A stretch of 64,000 bases of DNA from Amoebidium appalachense (taxonomy: Eukaryota; Ichthyosporea): contig CAVNZM010000009.1 of NCBI GenBank assembly GCA_963693365.1, forward strand, positions 8,866,001-8,930,000. Reading direction: 5' to 3'. Below, piece by piece: positions 1 to 21,268 of the stretch. Every line of letters begins with the position of its first letter. Within the stretch, counting starts at the first letter, position 1. Below the pieces are notes generated by a model. That model worked only from the letters and a program-made list of their open reading frames with translations. It had not been told where the DNA came from and ran no database searches. A program made the translations under genes and the position numbers.

Positions 1-267
1 CACACACACACACGCACACACACGCACACACACGCACACACACACACACTATAAAACACCCATACACACCTTGAAGGAAAAAACCCTAACCGAGACGCAC
101 ACTCATCCTCACACGCGTACATACACTAACAAACACTTGCACCCATATACAAAACACGTACACACTAAAGAACACGTACACCCGGCCACAAACCACGTAC
201 ATTTCACACACACACACACACACTAACAAACACGTCATGCAACACACACACACGTACACACGTACAG

Positions 268-5696
<5,429 letters not shown>

Positions 5697-5923
5697 TGGA
5701 TTTGGTAGTGGGAATTTACAGGAAATTGGACGTTTTTGACGGCTGTTGTAAAATGCCATAGGAGGAAACAGTAGGAAGAGAAATGTTAAACATGGGGAAG
5801 TCTTAAGATGCTTTTTCTTAAAGGGGTGTTTTTTTTTTTGTTTTTTTTTACCCTTCCTTATTGGAGGTGATAGTATTGGATGGATGGTTGTGTGTATGTG
5901 TGTGTGTGTGTGTGGGAGGAGAA

Positions 5924-5961
<38 letters not shown>

Positions 5962-6547
5962 TCATTCGGTGCCTATGCATAGTGTGAGGTGTAAATATGA
6001 CCTATTTGTACTTACGTGCTCCAAAATAATATAATGTTCCTTATATTGTGCAATCGGGCAGAAATTTGCGAATTTTTTAGTGGCGCAGCATATGAGGTTA
6101 TTCTCCAATCAGGAAGGAGCGTGTGTAGCGATAGTGTTTTAATTGGCCCAAGGAGGGCCCATTTTAATTGGCTGTTGAATGTCAGCTGGTCTGTCATACT
6201 ACGCCTTGAAATAAAGCTGATTGCACGAGATGGCACAGATCCATCCCCCCCCCCCCCCCCCCCCCCCTCTCTCTCTCTCTCCCCCTCCCCCTTCCCCTTC
6301 CCCGTCTTCCCTTGACCCAATAGCCACCACAAGCCCCTCCAAAATCATTTTTATTGCAAGATATACACCAATATACCTACGGATTCAAGCGCACCTGTGC
6401 ATGCATACCCAACATGACGTGGAAAATATTAAAAAACAGCACAGGATGCTGGCAAAACTCGCAAAACTCGATGCACACACGTCCTGTGTAAGGTACAACA
6501 GGACTAAATAACGTGCATGCATGTACACACATGTACACACGTTACGT

Positions 6548-6580
<33 letters not shown>

Positions 6581-6691
6581 ACCACCACCACCCACGAACA
6601 TAGGTATATGGCTCCGTGAGGGTTGCTACCGTACGTGGTAGCGGCAGCTGGTGGTTGATTGGTTAGGTTCTGCTGGACCAGGTGGTGGTGC

Positions 6692-6738
<47 letters not shown>

Positions 6739-6879
6739 TATATGCATGTATTAGGTGGGGTGGCAGGAGGGCGGACGTGCGGGACCTCATGGGGTCAAAT
6801 AATATAAAATAATGAGGGCCAGGGTGTGCGGGCAAGACAGGTGAGAGGGGAGGCGGGGGGGAGGGGGGGGGGGGAGAGG

Positions 6880-6911
<32 letters not shown>

Positions 6912-7773
6912 AGAGGGAAAAGAAACCGTAGTACAAGTGAATTTGCGGGGGGAGGTGGGGGAGGGGAAGCTGAAGCTATGATACAGAAGTGTTTATTTCT
7001 ATATAAAGAATGGCCGCTTTCGATTTGCATGCCAGTATAACAAATCACGTTTTGTGACATAAAATTGATTGAGTTTCATCAAATGATATTCACACGCACT
7101 ATATGGGCACGAAAATATGTTTGCGCACAGTGTGCACATGTACATGTGGCGGACTCCGTGTATCACCCAGCTATCTCTATTACTAACCACACACAATAAC
7201 CTTATATTTTGTTCATAATCCCGAATTAGGCCTAATGTGCTATGTACACGCATATATATATTCGATATATCATCATATGTAGCTTTTAAGACTTGTTTGG
7301 TATCTATGATAAAGCCCCATTCTATCTGTCCATAGTCGAAAGCCCTTCCTCCCCTCCCCTCCCCCCCCCCCCCCTCCCCCCCCTCCCCCCCCCTCCCCCC
7401 CCCCCCCCCCCCCCCCCCCCCTTCATAGTACATAAATTAGGGCACACCCATGTACATATTTCTAAAAGAAAAGGAGAAGTCAAAAAAAAAAAAGGGGGGG
7501 GGGGAGGGGGGGTTGCTCCAATATTCCGGCAGGGGTACCAAAAATTCATGTAGTATCAATCACTATTTCAGAAACACGGTGTAATTGAAACAGTAAAAGG
7601 CATTACACACTGTTTTGTTGGGCAGGGTTTAATTTTCCAGGTACTTTGAATACTTCATAAAAGAGACCTCAAAAAAGCATCATGCATCTAAAAACCAAAC
7701 TCTTCTACATTTTGGGGCAAGTGACCTTACAAGAAACAATGGTGGTGCACACAAAAAACGATGTTTGATATCC

Positions 7774-7808
<35 letters not shown>

Positions 7809-7840
7809 AAAAAAAAAAAAAAAAGGTTTAGATCAAACAT
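5697..7840. other. Intergenic stretch between flavoprotein and TALE genes
   Basis: No supported gene. It holds poly-G runs (about 5927-5980, 6707-6736, 6880-6910), C-rich sequence (6245-6300, 7345-7420), a C/A run at 7771-7824 and a (CA)n tract near 6548. An AATAAA at 6210-6215 lies about 510 bases past the flavoprotein stop and could serve as its poly(A) signal. The 3' end of the TALE gene converges on this region from the other side. Confidence 0.6.
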
Positions 7841-8180
7841 TCACTCACTATCGGACCTTTCATCTCGATAGCGACCTGCCGCCTTCCTCTTTGCGTTCCT
7901 GGGGGGGTTTGTGAGACCCACGGGGGGGTCTGTGTGGTGGTCACGAACTTTCACGGCCGTAGGAACCCCCTCCCGGCCACTGCGCATGTGGTGAGACATC
8001 TGCTGGGTCTCCATGCGGGGAAGGTAGCGGCGGCGGGCGTTGATGAACCAATAGTTGACCTGCAAAAGTTACCATATATAGTCAGCATGTAAACTTAAAG
8101 ATATGAGATGAAGAAAAAAAACGGATTGTAAACCTCGAGGAGAGCGGCCAAGGGCGGCGGGCGGGGCCCGGGGGGCCGCC

Positions 8181-8218
<38 letters not shown>

Positions 8219-8497
8219 GAGGGGGGTGAGAGGGGGGGGGGGGGGGGGGTATTTTCTCTCCCTCGCGTCCCCGCTCCCCCCCCCCCCCCCCTTTCCCCGG
8301 GCCTCTCCCGTCCCCCCCCCCCCCCCCCCCCCCCCCACCTAAAAAAACAAAAAAACAAAAAAAAATACTCTTCACCTCCCCCCCCCCCCCCCCCTTTCCT
8401 CTCCTCCCTCCCCCTCCCCCTCCCCCAAACAAACAAAAAAAAGTCGGAAATACTTCCTGTCTCGTTTTCTTTCTTTACTGCTTTCTTCCTTTTTTTT

Positions 8498-8528
<31 letters not shown>

Positions 8529-10196
8529 GGATTAAAATAGAACCAAGGGGAAAGATTAGAAGCCTAAATTTACTGCCGGATCCGAAAGCAAACCAGCGGG
8601 AAGGGGAGGGGGAGAAGGGGAGGTGGGGGCACAAAAGCAAAAAAGGAGGGAGAGTGGGAAGGGTGGATGATTGGGTGTGCCGTTGTTTGTTTGTTTTTTT
8701 TTGGGGGGGGGGGGAGGGGGAAGACAACGAAAACAAGAGGGAAAGACTATCAGTAAACACACCTGTTCAATAGTGAGGTGAGTCTTATCAGCCAGCACTT
8801 GCTTCTGGTCGGGTGTGGGGTAGGGATGGCCCGTGTGGCGACTGAGCCACTCCTTCAACACTTTGACTACCTCGGCCTTGAAAGAACTTCTTTTCCCTTC
8901 TGCTACCGCTTCCGGCGCCGTGTACGGTGTGTCAATAACGGGCTTGGGTTTTGGTTTGCGACCACGTTTACCCACCCCGCGCGTGGGAGGGGGAATATGT
9001 TTTTTGCCCCCCGGCCCGCGCGCCTTGTTGGATTGGTCGGCTGCGCGCTTCTGTTTCAGCGCTGTTGTGATCGCTTCCTTTGTCTTTTCCTCGATTTCCG
9101 GGCGTGCTTTTTCTATCTTTGCGCGTAGTTCGTTTGCACCGCGGGCGAAAAATTCGTGTGCCTCGTGTTCCTTGATAAGCCGGTCGCAATCACTCTTGAT
9201 AGCGCCGACGATTTCTCTGTTTGCTTGCATCGCGGTGGGCGTGTTGGGGGTTGCTCTGACTGCGGATTCTGAAAGAAGACGCGTGCAGTCAACCAGAAGA
9301 AAGATTTCCTTTTCGATAACCTCCTTCGTTTCCGTGTCCATACGTCCCGTCGTGTTCGTGTTTGCAAACGGGATTTTCGGTTTTTTCGTTGAACCAGGAG
9401 GACGGCCGCGCTTTGCACGCTTCACAGGGGGGCCAACAGGCGTAGTTTCTGTGTTCTCACGGGTAATGTTTTCGAATGTGAACGTCTTAGATGCCGTGTC
9501 GTATTCGGGGGTAGACGTCGTGCTTGTGGTCGGGGATGAATCTGCAAGGGTACGGAAAGCACCCATAACCGTGTTTGCGCGAACAAGCACAGGGAAAAGC
9601 GGGTGGTCCCGCACGGTGGCAGACGCGTGTTGCTGGTGCAGTTTTTCAGTCACCTCCTTCTGCGTGGAAAGAAAAATCTCACCCAATTTTCCGTGCACAG
9701 TGGGGGGTTTTGTGCAGTGTGCAACGAGTACTTTCATGTCCCCGTCCACAACCTCCCACGTTACAGGGACTGGGCCGTTGCAGTTTCCCTCCGGGTGCAA
9801 ACTTTGCCCAACGTCAAGCCCACAATCACCAAACGCGAAGAAGTTGTTGTTGACGGAGGGAGGGGCACGATGCACCGTGGTTTGCATGCCGAGAAGAGGG
9901 GTTGTGTTCTGTGCTGAGTTTTGATAATAGGGGAGACCGTGCGGAACGCCCTCCAGCCCAGAGGGGCCGGCAGGGCCGGAGAGGGGGGAGCAGTTGGAGA
10001 ATGTAGTGGGACTGAGAAGGTCCTCAAAATCTTCGTCGGTGGTGGTGCTTGCAATAGTGTTCCAGTCAAAACCCAACCCAGGGTCTGGAAAAAGAGGCGA
10101 TTCTAGGGAGGGAGAAAGGGGATAGGCATTGTTCTGAGGGCTATCTACGAGCATGTGTTCAAGGTCTTGAAAGGTCAACATCTTGACGTTTTCCAT
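7841..10196 (-). CDS. TALE-class homeobox transcription factor (MEINOX-like, AT hooks)
   Basis: Two exons on the minus strand, 10196-8763 and 8059-7841, are joined phase 0 across a GT-AG intron (8060-8762) and predict 550 aa. The homeodomain spans about residues 436-496. It carries the extra three residues between helices 1 and 2 (GHPYP region) that define TALE proteins and the recognition helix VNYWFINARRR with Ile50 and Asn51. The intron falls inside the homeodomain just before VNYWF. Upstream are an acidic N-terminus (DEDFEDLL), HPLF at 198-201 resembling the start of a MEIS/KNOX (MEINOX) domain, an AT-hook-like KRGRPPG at 262-268, a charged helical stretch at 290-385 and a second basic patch KRGRKPKPKP at 410-419. 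It is a nuclear DNA-binding regulator by family. The start at 10196 was chosen because upstream in-frame sequence looks non-coding. Assignment to MEIS, PKNOX, TGIF or KNOX is uncertain. Confidence 0.9.
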
Positions 10197-10306
10197 CTTG
10201 TCTCTTGCTGTCTCGAGGATGTGAAAGGCTGTCAGCAAAAAGGTGGGACAAAGGGTGCGTAAAAAAAAAAAAAAGTGTAAAAGCGCGCAAGGAAAAAGGT
10301 GCTTTG

Positions 10307-10574
10307 ATTGGAGTGATACGCCAGCTAACTCAGGTGAAACGTTTTGACATGGGTTCTTCTTGTGTGTGCCTGGTTTTTTTGTGCGAGTGCACTCGTGTTG
10401 CGAACTGTAGAAACGAAATCCTGTTTGTTCGGGTTTAACAACTTCGCACCCATGTGAACAAAGTTGGCTCATCTTTTGGGACAGCTCGTGATCTTTATCC
10501 AATCGTAATCTTTGCTGTTTAAATTTGATTGGCTTTAGTTTGCGGTGATACCACTTAAACGATCTTTGGCCAAT
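10307..10574. promoter_or_regulatory. CCAAT-box cluster upstream of the TALE gene
   Basis: CCAAT or its complement ATTGG occurs at 10307-10311, 10499-10503, 10528-10532 and 10570-10574, that is, 110-380 bases upstream of the TALE start codon on its 5' side. Three lie within 76 bases, in contexts such as GATTGGCT and GGCCAATCGGG. These match NF-Y-type sites (inference from motif only). A similar triple cluster precedes the NAD synthetase gene. Confidence 0.5.
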
Positions 10575-10619
10575 CGGGCGCATGGATCTATTCCAAGGAC
10601 TTGATGCCACCGTCTGTAC

Positions 10620-11250
10620 ATCAAAAGCAAAACACGCGCTTGCACACTAAGTCATGCAACTGATATCAAGAAGGTGGCTCATGAGCGAGAGATCACAGAG
10701 CTGTGGTGTCATGTGACAGAAATAAACCCATGCGCGTTGCGTAGGTGAAAGGCCATTCGAACGTGAGACAGGCGAGATACCTAGACCGCGTACGCGTGCC
10801 ATGGAATTGTCAGAAGATTCTACAAGCGTTGAGTGAAGAAAGAATAATGACTGAGGAAATGTAACGTATTAGCGATTCAATTTGGCGTATTTTCTGCGTG
10901 AATTACGGACGTGATAATTAATGGGGTCGTACAAGCTACGTAGCGTAAAGCTATTAGTGCGTATTGTTGGGGAGCTTTTGGGGCGCTAACTGATAGCGGA
11001 CTGGCCCCCAGATGCACCAAGAGCAGATCTTGCGGCCAATTATGGCTTGCTTGTGTTATGGTCTGATGCCTGGAAATCCAGAATTCGATGACGGAGTACA
11101 CGTGCGCCGCCGTGCTGTCTCAACTGATGGACCGTTAGCAGCAAGCCAGGTGCTGTGCCAAATTTAGAATTCGGACGGAACACCGTAAAAGTTCCATGCC
11201 TAAAAAGGAAATATCGATGTTTTTTTTTGACATCCATGCGCTACACCATG
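10620..11250. other. Unassigned intergenic region
   Basis: Ordinary-composition sequence without a recognisable gene on either strand. Short open frames exist but none resembles a known family or shows splice-compatible neighbours. Confidence 0.5.
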
Positions 11251-11274
11251 CTTATGTCCGACTGCACACAGAGT

Positions 11275-11568
11275 GCGAGAGAGGGAGAGAGGGCACGAGA
11301 GAGGGGGGGAGGAGGGAGGAAGAAAGAGAGGGAGGGAGAGGGCGGGAGGGAGGGCGGGAGGCGAGGGGATGGTCGGGGGGAGGGAGGGGATCCCGGCGGG
11401 AGAAAGCTTCGGGAGCTCGAGGGGGAGGGAGGGAAGGGAGGGAGGGAGGGAGGGAGGGAGGGAGGGAGGGAGGGAGGGAGAAGGGAGGGAGGGAGGGACT
11501 TAGGGTGGGGGGGGGGGGAGGGGGGGGGAGAAAGAGATGAAAGCTCGAGGGGGGAGGGGGGGGGGGGT

Positions 11569-11649
<81 letters not shown>

Positions 11650-11914
11650 AGGGGGAGAGAGGGGGGGGGGGGGGGGGAGGGGGGGGAGGGAGGGAAGGAG
11701 GGAGGGAGAGCGGGAGGGAGAGACTGATCGCAGGGAGGGCGGGAGGGAGGGAGGGAGGTAGGGGGAGGAGAGAGTGAGAGAGAAAGAGCGAGGGGAGGGG
11801 GGGGGGGAGGGAGGGGGTTAGCTTCCAAAAAGAGCGGGGCCGGAGGGAGGGGTGGGGGGGAGAAAGAGAGAGAGAGAGGGAGCGTTGGAAGGAAGGGAGA
11901 GGGGGGAGAGAGAC

Positions 11915-11978
<64 letters not shown>

Positions 11979-12120
11979 AGGGAGGGAGGGAGGGAGGGGG
12001 GAGGGAGGGAGGGAGAGGTGGGGGGGAGGGAGAGAGATAGGTACGGAGAGAGGGGTGAGGGAACAGAGAGAAAATATAAGAGAGAAAGCCAGAGGGCCCC
12101 TTTGTGGGTGGGGGTGGGGG
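11275..12120. repeat. Long purine-rich (GA/GGGA)n tract
   Basis: Nearly 850 bases in which the plus strand is almost all purine. It contains (GGGA)n blocks, a (GA)n array at about 11572-11648, another at about 11926-11972 and G runs. Apparent open frames here are only translations of the repeat. Such polypurine-polypyrimidine mirror tracts can adopt triplex (H-DNA) structure. Confidence 0.9.
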
Positions 12121-12639
12121 GGGGCTGGAATCATAGTTTTTATTATGTGTCCTGTCTAAATTGGGAATAAATCAGCAAGCTGTTTAATAACGAAAAACGG
12201 GGAGCAGACCGGCCTTGGGAGCGGACGTTTGGTGGATGGGGGAGAGGAGTTGGTGTGTGTGAGGACTGTGTGTGTGGGGGAGGTGAATGAGGTGGGGAAG
12301 GGAGGTGGGGGAGGATGGGGGGAGGGGGGAGGGGAGGGGGTGTCCGGAGGTCAAACTATTTTCTACGGATTCGATGACTTTGGTGAACCTGTACCATATA
12401 TATGTGTATATGCACACGACATTTTAAATTTCTCCGAAGACCCAAAAATTACTCGGTTTACCGGAACTCCGGAGATCTCTGGCTAATGGTACAATGAGAA
12501 AAGGCCACACTTCCGACGGGTTCATTCCATCTCCAATACATTCCACTGTTGAAGTGTCCAAGAAATCCAAAAATTTCACATGTCAAGTAGTACGTACCGT
12601 AAGTGCACCACAAATAACCCATAATAAGGCATGACATTA

Positions 12640-12650
12640 ATATCTCACCT

Positions 12651-12682
<32 letters not shown>

Positions 12683-12772
12683 TTTTCAAGAAGAAAAAGA
12701 AGAAGAAGAAGAAGAAGAAGAAGAAGAAAAAGAAGAAGGAGAAGAGGAAGAAGAAGAAGAAAAGAAACTTAC
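12640..12772. repeat. Poly-C followed by (AAG)n
   Basis: A run of about 30 C is followed by TTTTCAAG and about 80 bases of AAG/AAAG repeats. No coding interpretation is supported. Confidence 0.85.
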
Positions 12773-13733
12773 CCCATCGTCCCTATCTGTCTCGCTCTAG
12801 TAATGCTCTGGTCTTAAACCCCGAGCCGTTCGCCCGGAGGCCAAAATCGACCAGTTTTGAAAAATAGAAAAAAATCATTAAAGGCAGACAAAGTGGACAA
12901 AAATGCACCAAGCACATGCCCATATGTCTTTCTTTGTGTCCCATAAAAAAAAAGGCGTGTTCCTATGTGTCCGCACGTGTTATGAACACGTGATTTGTGT
13001 CGATTTTGCCAACCGCGGCGGGGTTTCTTTCAAGACAACTAGTTACGTGATACAAATCCCCGTAAGATCTCAGCAAATCGGATCATGTGAATGCACTTAC
13101 TAAAGTCAGCCGATCGCTTCCAGGGTTCGAATCCGTGAATCCCGGTGCCGCCAGCGTTTGAAAATTGGGGGGCCGCTCGCCGAAAATAATGACACAGTTA
13201 GGCAGAACACCCACGAGAAACAGAAAAACTAGTCGACCCCGGTGTTTTTGGTGTATTTCGAAAGTAGAAAACAACGATACAAGGTCCCATATACCGCCGC
13301 CAAGTTTTTTAGCATTTTTTTTGCAGAATTGCACCAGAATCCTTTGTATCCGTTATCCCGTTAAATACCACTGATTGAAGAGCCGCATCTATTTTTGCAA
13401 TTTATCCAGTGTTACCTTATTAATTATCATAAATCCTTTGTCATGTCTCGGTGACAGATCTAGGAGCCGAAGGAGAATTCGGTGCGTAACCCCCTAGAGC
13501 TTACGGTAATAAAGTTATCTCTCATATATCGCAGGTTTTTCCATTGAATCAAATCGAATTGATCACATCTATGGGGTTTACACACTTTTTATTGCGTGGA
13601 CATTGCCGGAGGCCCAGCCACATTCGACGGCCTACTGCGTTTTCCAGCACAGCCAATCAAATGCAGCCAGTGACATATGTACATGCTAGGCAACAATGAG
13701 CGCCATCGTAGGATCTGACACCCCTATTACATA
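12773..13733. other. Unassigned region with an isolated B-box-like motif
   Basis: No gene recognised. CAGGGTTCGAATCCGTG at about 13121-13137 resembles a tRNA T arm / Pol III B box, but no matching A box or cloverleaf could be found upstream, so it may be a worn tRNA-derived repeat. Confidence 0.4.
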
Positions 13734-14800
13734 TTATGGGTAAGCAGATGCTAGCATCGGTAGCTCCGACAGAAAGTTAAGGCACCGGATCACAATATCA
13801 TACTGTGCAGCATTAATAAGGTGATCTAGGATAGTCATCTTAAAACGGATATATTGAGGAAGAGATGAAGAAAAGAGAATAAAACCGCCAATAACCTCCG
13901 GTTCTAATACATTAGCTAACAGGTTGCATTTATTGATAGATATGCAGCCGCGAGTAAACCGCCCCCCACACATATTACACATACGAGCAGGAGACACCAG
14001 AAACCGATTACACCGCCAAGCCATAATCATCTTTGCGTTTTTACACCACACCACATTACGAATAAACGAATCTATGTATGAACGAGACTCTCTAACCGTA
14101 TCCGCCATATAGGCTACTAGTAGTTGGTGTTTGTGCGGTCCTAACACCGGAAGGGACTCAACACGTAGAGTAAAAAGATATCTATCAGCCATAGACTTGA
14201 AACTATTCATATTCACACTATGATCTAGCCGTACCTCCGGGGGGGGTCGCCAGCCATTCCACATAGCGCTCGGCAATGGGCAGAGACGATGGGGAAGGGA
14301 AGAGGTACAGGGGCGAATCCGGCGGGGATGCGTGTAGCCGGAAGAGCGGGTGGTCCGGGGCACAAGCGGACAGGCGGGTGATGTGCTCGTGAAATTTAAG
14401 GGCTAATTCGTGTACGCGTTGTGATGGTGGTGTGAGTGCGTAGAGAGAATCAAAAAGGCGTCTAGGGATAGGTGTGGAAAGACCAGTGAGAAACATACAA
14501 CAAGTTGTGTAATGGAAATCATCTAATGATTTGAGGACATTAGTAACAGTATCAGGGGGTGCCATAGCTAGTAAGGGCAACCCGTATTCCGACAAAGGGC
14601 GAATATATGTGCGAAATATACTAAGACGATTGTATAGGTGGACAGTATGAGAAAGAGAAGCAAGATACACATCCCGAAATAACCGAAGACACCTGCCTGC
14701 ACTCTCCACCCGACGGTCGATCATCCGTTTGAAACATATGCCCCATTCGTCCACCGGAATCCCCAAATACTTGTATTCGATTGGGCGAGGGAGGGGACTG
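13734..14800 (-). mobile_element. Non-LTR retrotransposon remnant (RT C-terminal part)
   Basis: Minus-strand frames 14766-14218 and 14363-13734 continue one degraded product. It begins with YKYLGIPVD (typical of the end of a LINE reverse transcriptase) and passes through RPLSEYGLPLL. It ends with a Cys-rich segment, CNMCGG...C, like the C-terminal zinc finger of LINE ORF2. A frameshift separates the two parts. It is truncated at its 5' side, where a different dispersed repeat begins near 14800. It belongs to the same family as the copies at 15650-17600, 45118-45330 and 51945-52110 because all share the EYGLPLL or downstream ALKF..HI.RL signatures. Confidence 0.75.
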
Positions 14801-14834
14801 CCGAAAATACAAACGTCGTCCCATGCCTATCATA

Positions 14835-15649
<815 letters not shown>

Positions 15650-15650
<1 letters not shown>

Positions 15651-17600
15651 AATTTTTTTTTCTTTTTTTTTTTCTTCTTTTGACTGGATTTATTCGACGG
15701 AAAGATATGCAAGTATGCACGGCATACTGAGAAGACAATAAAAACTTCACGAGTTATCCAGTAACAAGTGCATACTGAGATACCTGAACACACAGTGTGT
15801 GAAAATCATATAAATACTCAATGTGACGACCAACAGAATTCAACAAAAAGTCTAAAGTGTTCACATTGCCAGCTAGTGTAGCAGATACCCGTAGGGAAAG
15901 AGGTAAAACGCGACATAAAAACTCACACCTATCAACATGCTTGCGATTAGAAAGGTCAGCACAAAAGTGGCACCAGCGGCGATGAAAACAAGAATTACAG
16001 CGCCACTGCACAACTTCCCAGACAATATCAACATCAGAGCACCATACAGATTTATCTACTAGGGTGGTATCCATACGTACAGCAGGAGAAATGTATCCTG
16101 CCAAAGCTCCCAAAAAGCGATAATGATCAGTACGGTGTTGCCTAAGGAACATAACACATGCCGACTGAGTTTACCTTTGATTTCTCTATCAGAACGAGAA
16201 AGAAACTTATACTGCGTATGGTAATAACGCGAAAAGGCAGAAAAAACAGGAAGAGAAAAGAAAGAGGGAGTGACTCGGAGATAGCGAGAGGAAGAATCAG
16301 GTGGAAAGAGGGTAGGCTGAGGACATTCAGAAGTAGCGTTGGTGAATCGGGGGGGAAGAGGGATGGAGGGAGAAGGGGAAAGAAAGCATAAAGAGGGTGA
16401 CCATCAGGTAGCCTAACTAAATGAAAACAAAAACGAAGAGACAATTCCTCCATACGACAAACAGCAGACGACAATCCAAACATACTGATTAAGGGAGGCA
16501 CAAACCGAGTACGAAACAAGGTGCGCAGCGCAGTACCCTGAAAATCGTCGAACTCGTTCAGCGCCATTGCCGCCTCGCGAGGTGGGGCGCAGGCTAATAG
16601 CGGAAGTCCATATTCGAAAGTCGGCCGTAAAAAAGTTTTATAGTAGAGAAGAAGGTTCGCAGGATGGATCACAGACTCCTGTTGAAACATATTTGACACG
16701 ATGTGAAGCTTACCCTTCGCACGAGCGATCCGTGCCGTGAGGAGCTTGCGGAAATCAATACCCCGTGCAGTGAAGGAATACCCAAATAGTCATAGGTGCT
16801 CTGAACAGGAATAGGAACACCGGCCAATCGAAAGGAAGTGTTCTTCGATAAAATAGCACACTTTGCAATTCCGACTGTCATTGAGATTCTCGGTGCACCA
16901 TTGATCCACCTGACGAAGCATCTGGTGCATGACATCTTCGGTTAACTTAAAGGAACAAAGAACAATATCGTCCGCAAAAAGGAGACCCGGTACACGGCGG
17001 GTATGCAGAGTGGCCAAAGGGTTCGAGGGCGCAGGCTAAATCGTCAATGAAAACGTCAAACAACAACGGACTCAGGAGGGACCCCTGCAGAAGACCCCGG
17101 GAACGGGAAAAACCGGGTGTTAATGTCCCATTGACCGCCGCTCGTCCGTGAGTGGTATCGAACAACGCTTGCAGAAGACGGCCAAAGGGGGCTGGTAAGC
17201 CCCGCATAGCCAGCTTATGCCATAACAAACCAGTGGGTACGGTGTCGTAGGCGTTCTTAAGGTCGATGAAGACAATGTGTGGAGAGCCAGAAGTAATGGA
17301 TTCATGGAGTAACAGACTGTGAGTATAACACGAATAGGCATGACGAAAGCCCCCTTGAAGGGAAGAAAGACGGAACACGGCGTTTAAAGAATCGTGGGTG
17401 TTAAACGCGCGAAGCATGCAACCCTCGAAGAGGACGAAAAACGTTGGTAAGTGTGACGGGACGAAAGTCGTTAATGACCCCCTGCGATACCTTCTTACGA
17501 ACGGACGTAACGATTGTGTCAAGCCACGAATTGAATAAACCCGAGTTCGAAAAAAGCCGCATGGCGCATGAGTCGTACAGGATCAGGGTGTGAAATATTG
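15650..17600 (-). mobile_element. Non-LTR (LINE) retrotransposon, 5'-truncated, frameshifted, poly(A)-ended
   Basis: On the minus strand the reverse transcriptase is readable across several frames. It shows NDFRPVTLTNVF (motif 1), FIDLKNAYDTVP (motif 2/A), LLQGSLLSPLLF (motif B), LFADDIVL (catalytic FADD, motif C), YDYLGIP and FEYGLPLL. A Cys/His cluster (CNSC...CHFC...C) lies near 16000, and a stop follows at about 15754. The 3' end is followed by an A/G-rich tail (T-rich on plus at 15651-15682). At least three frameshifts make it inactive. No endonuclease domain remains. The last 180 bases recur in opposite orientation at 52283-52482. Confidence 0.85.
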
Positions 17601-17946
17601 ATTATTAGTACAATATGAGCATGTATAACATGTTGTTCAAAGCCTTTTGCCCCACTGCTTCAGTCTTAGTATGAGTGTTATTATTACCCTTCTCGAAATT
17701 CTTCGGCCCTCATATTTACAGCCATTATTCATAATTTCTAACGTAATACAAAAATATATATGGTTACTTCTCGCGGCGCGGGTTCACGGCCGTGGTTCAA
17801 CTGGAAGACGCCGGAAAAAAGTTCCGAACCCTGAATTATATGTAGCTGCCTCTACGGAGCCTCTACCTACTGGCGATCAGCAGTGCCGGACAGGTCGGGT
17901 CAACGTAATATGTGAACTTGAAACTGTATCCTTTGTTTTCAGAGTT

Positions 17947-18206
17947 GCTATAATAGGGCACAATACTGCAATATGTACGTATTTTATTGATGTCCATTTC
18001 AAAGGCTTCGAGTGCCACGTCTGCCCCGCCAAAGGCGGGGCTGTATCCCACTACTTGCTAGTATATATATTATCTTGCTATAATAGGGCACAATACTGCA
18101 ATATGTACGTATTTTATTGATGTCCATTTCAAAGGCTTCTTGTGCCACGTCTGCCCCGCCAAAGGCGGGGCTGTATCCCACTACTTGCTAGTATGTATAT
18201 TATCTA
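17947..18206. repeat. Two tandem 130-bp units with a GC hairpin
   Basis: The sequence from GCTATAATAGGGCAC to TAGTATATATATTATCT is repeated once with a period of 130 and very few changes. Each unit contains GCCCCGCC-AAA-GGCGGGGC, a perfect 8-bp stem with a 3-nt loop. No gene is evident. Confidence 0.85.
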
Positions 18207-18209
18207 TAT

Positions 18210-20812
<2,603 letters not shown>

Positions 20813-20969
20813 GTGGTCATAGCAGGTAAACGCAACACCATAATAATTCTCTGGCGAATAAATACTTTAGAGTATCTCAAATGCAACACTATGCGCACAT
20901 GTGAAAAAACACGTGCAGACACACACACGTTATCGGTGACACCATTTTTTCGAATTTGGCGTGAAGCTG

Positions 20970-21057
20970 ATTGGCTTAGCGGTTGGAGCCAAAGCGTCAA
21001 CAAACATCATCAAGCATTTGATTGGCTAATCTGCAGAATGATGCGCTCCGAGCCAAT
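20970..21057. promoter_or_regulatory. Triple CCAAT-box module upstream of NAD synthetase
   Basis: ATTGG at 20970-20974, ATTGG at 21021-21025 and CCAAT at 21053-21057, all 210-300 bases before the start codon. The contexts GATTGGCT and GCCAATCGG repeat those seen before the TALE gene. NF-Y binding is an inference from motif alone. Confidence 0.5.
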
Positions 21058-21268
21058 CGGAATGCCCAACACAACATTTTTTCCTTGTGCAGCCTTGCGG
21101 GAGTTCAAAAACGAAAAAAAAAAAGGAAAGGGCGAAGGGATGCAAAGCTTTCACCACAGCGGTTACAGTTCTTCTCTGTGTTTCCTTGTTTTCTTTGGTT
21201 CTCCTACCCATTTTCTCCTACGTCTTTTTGTTTAAGAGTTTTCGAGGTGTGTCATTGCTACCGGCAGA

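Noticed and set aside
8556-10610. Longer upstream start for the TALE protein (138 extra residues)
   Set aside because: The added stretch overlaps the CCAAT-box region, has a run of Phe from a poly-A stretch and looks non-coding; the ATG at 10196 begins typical acidic activator-like sequence.
11196-12134. Open frames of up to 297 residues rich in Gly-Arg-Glu or Pro-Ser-Leu
   Set aside because: They are translations of the polypurine tract on either strand; composition follows the repeat and there is no recognisable domain.
13121-13137. Possible tRNA or tRNA-derived SINE from a GGTTCGAATCC motif
   Set aside because: No A box, acceptor stem or anticodon stem could be paired around it; kept only as a note in the intergenic entry.
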